A DNA stretch of 64,000 nucleotides, from the NCBI RefSeq assembly GCF_007859315.1, contig NZ_VOHA01000005.1, positions 310,001 to 374,000 on the forward strand. The letters run 5' to 3'. The position numbers and the translations under genes were made by a program. Source of the stretch: Reyranella sp. CPCC 100927 (GTDB lineage Bacteria > Pseudomonadota > Alphaproteobacteria > Reyranellales > Reyranellaceae). Positions 60,938 through 64,000 of this stretch are shown here, in pieces. The notes under the pieces are model-generated. The model was not told the DNA's origin. It made no database searches and worked only from the letters and a program-made list of their open reading frames with translations. Every line of letters begins with the position of its first letter. The stretch's first letter is position 1.

Positions 60938-61080
60938 CTCGCAGCGCTCGCGTCTTGATCGAATGGGAGGTCGCCGGCCTCACCGGCGAATGGCACGCTG
61001 TGTGCACCCGCGATAGGGTGACTTGAGCCGACACAGTTGATGTGCTTGGCTCCCGACCCGGGAAATCAGGGGGACTCACC

Positions 61081-61938
61081 ATGATACGACTCATTCACCG
61101 CGCCGTTCTGGCGGGCGCCAGCCTGCTGCTTGCGACCGGGAGCGTCGTGGCACAAGCTGACAAGCCGATCACTGTCGGCCTCGACGGCACGTTCGCGCCG
61201 CATGCCATGCCCAAGGTCGGCGGCAAACCGGGCGAGGTTGAGGGTTTCAATGTCGATCTGGCGAACGAGATCGCCAAGCGTCTGAAGCGGCCGATCAATG
61301 TCGTGGCGCAGGAGTTCTCGGGCCTGATCCCGGCGCTCAACGCCGGCCGCTTCGACTGGCTCGCAGCCCCCACCACCGTAACGCCCGAACGGGCGAAGAA
61401 CCTGCTGTTCACCGAGGGCTATCTCAACACGTATTATCAGCTCCTGCTCAAGAAGAGCACGCCCGACATCACCAGGATTGAGGACCTCAAGGGCAAGAAG
61501 CTCACGGTCAACAAGGGCTCGGCCTATGACAAGTGGGCCGATCTCAACAAGGAAAAGTACGGCTTCGAGGTGCTGGCCTTCCCGACCCAGACCGACTCGG
61601 TGCAGGCGGTGATGGCGGGCCGCGCCGATGCCAACCTCGGCGGCAACACCGTGGTCGCCTGGGCGGCGAAACAGAATCCGACGCTGAAGCTGGGCGCCAA
61701 GGTCGATGAAGGGTTGATGTGGGCGGCACCGTTTCGCAAGGACGATGTCGCCGGCCGCAATCAGGTCGAAAACGCTCTCGAATGCCTGAAGCTTGACGGC
61801 ACCATCGCCCGGCTGCACGAAAAGTGGTTCGGCATCAAACCCGAACCCGGCTCGGCGGCTGTGACAGTCTTCAAGGGCTATGGTGTACCCGGCACCGAGG
61901 GGCATGACCCGACTGAGCACACGCCGCAGTGCGGCTGA
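61081..61938 (+). CDS. ABC transporter substrate-binding protein (polar amino acid type)
   Basis: Periplasmic binding protein of 285 aa. Signal peptide about 1-24 (hydrophobic AVLAGASLLLATGSVVAQA, cleavage after AQA). The family 3 binding domain has GFNVDLANEIAKRLKRPI near 57-74 and a C-terminal LEKWFGI-like LHEKWFGIKPEPG. It binds an amino acid or related compound. ATG 61081 with GGGGGACTC upstream is preferred to an in-frame ATG 39 bp earlier that would spoil the signal peptide. First gene of a transporter operon. Confidence 0.93.
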   Translation: MIRLIHRAVLAGASLLLATGSVVAQADKPITVGLDGTFAPHAMPKVGGKPGEVEGFNVDLANEIAKRLKRPINVVAQEFSGLIPALNAGRFDWLAAPTTVTPERAKNLLFTEGYLNTYYQLLLKKSTPDITRIEDLKGKKLTVNKGSAYDKWADLNKEKYGFEVLAFPTQTDSVQAVMAGRADANLGGNTVVAWAAKQNPTLKLGAKVDEGLMWAAPFRKDDVAGRNQVENALECLKLDGTIARLHEKWFGIKPEPGSAAVTVFKGYGVPGTEGHDPTEHTPQCG

Positions 61939-61958
61939 GGCGAGTTGATGCTCGGACG

Positions 61959-62711
61959 ATGACAGCGATCGACCGCCCCATCCTCGAGGTGCAGGGCCTA
62001 CGCAAGAGCTTCGGCGCGGTCGAGGTGCTCAAGGGCATCGACTTCCGTCTGCGCGAGCGCGAACTGGCGTTCATCATCGGACCGTCGGGCTCGGGCAAGA
62101 GCACGTTCCTGCGCTGCTGCAATCGCCTGGAGGAACCCAGCAGCGGCGCCATCCGCGTCGACGGCACCGATATCCTGGCGCACGGCGTCGACATCAACGC
62201 AGTGCGCCGGCGGATCGGCATGGTGTTCCAGTCCTTCAATCTCTATCCGCACATGACAGCCTTGGGTAACGTGACGCTGGCGTTGCGACTGGCGTCGCGT
62301 AAATCCAAGGCTGAAGCCACGGATATCGGACAGGCGGCGCTGGCGCGGGTCGGTCTTGCGGAAAAGGCGCACGCCTATCCGGGCGAGCTCAGCGGCGGCC
62401 AGCAGCAGCGCGTCGCTATCGCACGGGCCCTGGCCCTGGAACCCAAGATCGTGCTGTTCGATGAGCCGACCAGTGCGCTCGACCCGGAACTGGTGGGATC
62501 CGTGCTGCAGGTCATGCGCGACCTGCGCGAGGCCGGCATGACGATGCTGGTGGTCAGCCACGAACTGCAGTTCGCGCGTGCAGCGGCCGATCGCGTCGTC
62601 TTCATGGAAGATGGCGTGATCGTCGAGCAAGGGCCGCCGGCGCAGATCTTCGGCGACCCGCAGCAGGCCCGTACGCGGGCGTTCGTGGCGCGCATCGACG
62701 GACATCGGTGA
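61959..62711 (+). CDS. Amino acid ABC transporter ATP-binding protein
   Basis: ATPase of 250 aa of the GlnQ/HisP group. Walker A GPSGSGKST (about 37-45), Q-loop MVFQSFNLYPH, signature LSGGQQQR, Walker B VLFDEPTSALDPE, switch His in VVSHELQFA. It energises uptake with the two permeases. ATG 61959 is used; GTG 61929 in frame would overlap the binding-protein stop. A structured repeat separates it from the first permease. Confidence 0.93.
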   Translation: MTAIDRPILEVQGLRKSFGAVEVLKGIDFRLRERELAFIIGPSGSGKSTFLRCCNRLEEPSSGAIRVDGTDILAHGVDINAVRRRIGMVFQSFNLYPHMTALGNVTLALRLASRKSKAEATDIGQAALARVGLAEKAHAYPGELSGGQQQRVAIARALALEPKIVLFDEPTSALDPELVGSVLQVMRDLREAGMTMLVVSHELQFARAAADRVVFMEDGVIVEQGPPAQIFGDPQQARTRAFVARIDGHR

Positions 62712-62720
62712 TGTTTCTTG

Positions 62721-62820
62721 GGACTGCGGGCGTCCACGCCCGCAGTCGCCCGAAGCGTGAGCGAAGGGCGACCTCATGTTCGGCGCTCCGCGCCGATGCG
62801 GGCGTGGACGCCCGCGGTCC
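62721..62820. repeat. Multi-hairpin inverted-repeat element inside the ABC operon
   Basis: 24-bp terminal inverted repeats (62721-62744 and 62797-62820; arm starts GGACTGCGGGCGTCCACGCC) with one mismatch. Inside are two hairpins: GTCGCCC/GGGCGAC (about 62744-62771) and TCGGCGC/GCGCCGA (about 62780-62796). Each arm is itself nearly palindromic. It occupies the gap between ATPase and permease. Overall plan is like the element at 4781-4895, but the sequence differs. Confidence 0.75.
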
Positions 62821-62836
62821 GAAATAGGATGAGTCC

Positions 62837-63541
62837 ATGGATCGCTTCCTCTTTACGTTTTTCAACGGCGAGGTGATGTGGGAGTACCTGCCCAAGATCC
62901 TCTCGGGCATGTGGGTCACGACTTATCTCGCCGCTTTCGTCATCGTCACCGGTCTCGCGTTGGGCCTGCTGCTGGCCCTATTGCGCTCTATCCTGTCACA
63001 AACGATGCCGGCGCCGTTGTCGTGGCTGGCCGAGGCCGTGCGGCTGCTGATCATCTTCTTCGTGGACCTGATGCGCTCGGTGCCGCCGCTGGTCCTGATC
63101 GTGCTGTTCTTCTACGGCCTGCCGGCCTTGGGCCTCGACATTGCCGGCCTGGGCGCAACCTGGTTGGCGCTGTCGCTGGTGCTGGCAGCGTTCGCCGAGG
63201 AGATCTACTGGGCGGGCTTGGTCGCCGTCGCCAAGGGACAATGGGAAGCCGCGCGCTCGACCGGGCTGGGATTCCTCCAGACCCTGCTCTACGTGATCCT
63301 GCCGCAGGCGATCCGGTTGACCATACCCCCGCTCACCAACCGCACCATCGCCATCACCAAGGGTACGGCGCTGGGTCAGGTCGTGGCGGTGCAGGAGATC
63401 CTGTATCAGGCCTATAGCGGCCTTTCGTTTTCGTCCAATCCCTCGCCGCTGACCCTGGGCGCACTCGCCTATCTCGCGCTGTTCCTGCCCGTGGTTGTCG
63501 TCGGGCGCTGGATCGAGACGCGCTTCGCGTGGCGTCGGTGA
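62837..63541 (+). CDS. Amino acid ABC transporter permease, first subunit
   Basis: Inner-membrane protein of 234 aa of the HisM/GlnP family with about five helices. The EAA loop that contacts the ATPase reads AKGQWEAARSTGLGFLQTLLYVILPQAIR (about 134-162). It pairs with the next gene to form a heterodimeric channel. ATG 62837 lies 16 bp after the repeat, whose end may include its ribosome-binding region (AGGATGAG). Confidence 0.93.
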   Translation: MDRFLFTFFNGEVMWEYLPKILSGMWVTTYLAAFVIVTGLALGLLLALLRSILSQTMPAPLSWLAEAVRLLIIFFVDLMRSVPPLVLIVLFFYGLPALGLDIAGLGATWLALSLVLAAFAEEIYWAGLVAVAKGQWEAARSTGLGFLQTLLYVILPQAIRLTIPPLTNRTIAITKGTALGQVVAVQEILYQAYSGLSFSSNPSPLTLGALAYLALFLPVVVVGRWIETRFAWRR

Positions 63542-63551
63542 GGGCCACGCC

Positions 63552-64000
63552 ATGAGCGACATCATCGCGCTGTTCTTCAATGCCGAGATCATGGCGAAAA
63601 CGGCCGGCTTCCTGCTCGACGGCCTGTGGATGACCCTGCTGCTGTGCCTTGTCGTGATCCCGGTTGGTGCGCTGGGCGGCCTGGCGGTGGCGGTGCTGGC
63701 GGCGTTGAACCGGCGCTGGCTCAACATCATGCTGGTGATCTACGTCGACGTCTTTCGCGCCCTGCCGCCGCTGGTGCTGCTGATCTTCGTCTACAATGTG
63801 CCGCCCTTCGCCGGGTACCGCATCTCCGAGTTCGAGGCAGTCGTCGTTGCCTTCCTGCTCAACACCTCGAGCTATTACGGTGAGATCTTCCGCGCCGGCA
63901 TCGAGAGCGTCGGCCGCGGCCAGCGCGAGGCGGCGCGATCGACCGGCCTGGGCTGGTGGCAGACCATGGCCTGGGTGGTATTGCCGCAGGCAGTGCGCAA
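63552..64000 (+). CDS. Amino acid ABC transporter permease, second subunit (partial, runs off window)
   Basis: First 149 codons of a HisQ/GlnP-type permease, paralogous to the upstream one. It starts ATG 63552, 10 bp after the first permease stop. Hydrophobic helices and the EAA motif GRGQREAARSTGLGWWQTMAW are seen before the sequence ends. The gene continues beyond position 64000. Confidence 0.9.
   Translation, partial: MSDIIALFFNAEIMAKTAGFLLDGLWMTLLLCLVVIPVGALGGLAVAVLAALNRRWLNIMLVIYVDVFRALPPLVLLIFVYNVPPFAGYRISEFEAVVVAFLLNTSSYYGEIFRAGIESVGRGQREAARSTGLGWWQTMAWVVLPQAVR

Overview
The window is a gene-dense, high-GC stretch of an alphaproteobacterial chromosome. Evidence: the sdhE-mfd pair facing recG, an ECF sigma factor coupled to an NrsF-type anti-sigma factor, and many accessory catabolic enzymes of soil or rhizosphere Rhodospirillales/Hyphomicrobiales type. 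I would guess a Reyranella-like lineage, but only weakly. I see no rRNA, tRNA, CRISPR array, transposase or integrase. No gap without a gene exceeds 300 bp; the longest, 17803-18070, is 268 bp and holds a repeat.

Region 1 (1-9.3 kb), housekeeping: sigma/NrsF pair, mfd, sdhE, recG, a diacylglycerol-kinase-like lipid kinase and a LysE exporter. Region 2 (9.3-20.4 kb), mixed metabolism: an AraC/GyrI regulator with a small unknown protein, a haloacetate-dehalogenase-type hydrolase, a dienelactone hydrolase, an apparent three-gene operon (MDR reductase, acyl-CoA-dehydrogenase-like flavoprotein, ectoine-hydrolase-like M24 protein), a DegT aminotransferase, an SDR, an RNA m5U methyltransferase and an asparaginase. 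Region 3 (20.4-30.3 kb), a likely aromatic or alicyclic acid catabolic block: P450, LysR regulator, FAD hydroxylase, alpha/beta hydrolase, MFS importer and two acyl-CoA ligases, with a strong palindrome in the divergent LysR promoter.

Region 4 (30.3-34.7 kb): an orphan PAAR protein, a glycogen-debranching-type glycosidase overlapping a family 4 glycosyltransferase, and a GNAT acetyltransferase. Region 5 (34.9-45.7 kb): DHDPS-family aldolase/dehydratase opposite an FAH-GNAT-amidase operon, a Baeyer-Villiger-type monooxygenase, an N-acyl-D-amino-acid-deacylase-type amidohydrolase, TauD and enoyl-CoA-hydratase genes, and the murein endopeptidase MepA. Region 6 (45.7-54.1 kb): an orphan Bug binding protein, a two-gene ABC-2 exporter, a class I/II aminotransferase, two tandem PuuE-like deacetylases, a 2-hydroxyacid dehydrogenase and an MFS carrier. 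Region 7 (54.1-64 kb): two near-identical AraC regulators bracketing a core MetE-like and a threonine-dehydratase-like gene, a LigE-like GST, a degenerate CTP-synthase-type amidotransferase opposite a LysR gene, and a polar amino acid ABC operon cut by the window end.

Two kinds of structured intergenic repeat occur. One has arms close to GTCATCCCGAGCGCAGCGAG (four paired or damaged copies plus one lone arm). The other comprises two longer multi-hairpin elements, before mfd and inside the ABC operon. The signals most worth a second look are the amidotransferase-fold protein that has lost its His/Glu but carries a CGGC motif, the DoeA-like operon, the AraC twins with a shared upstream motif, and the repeats.
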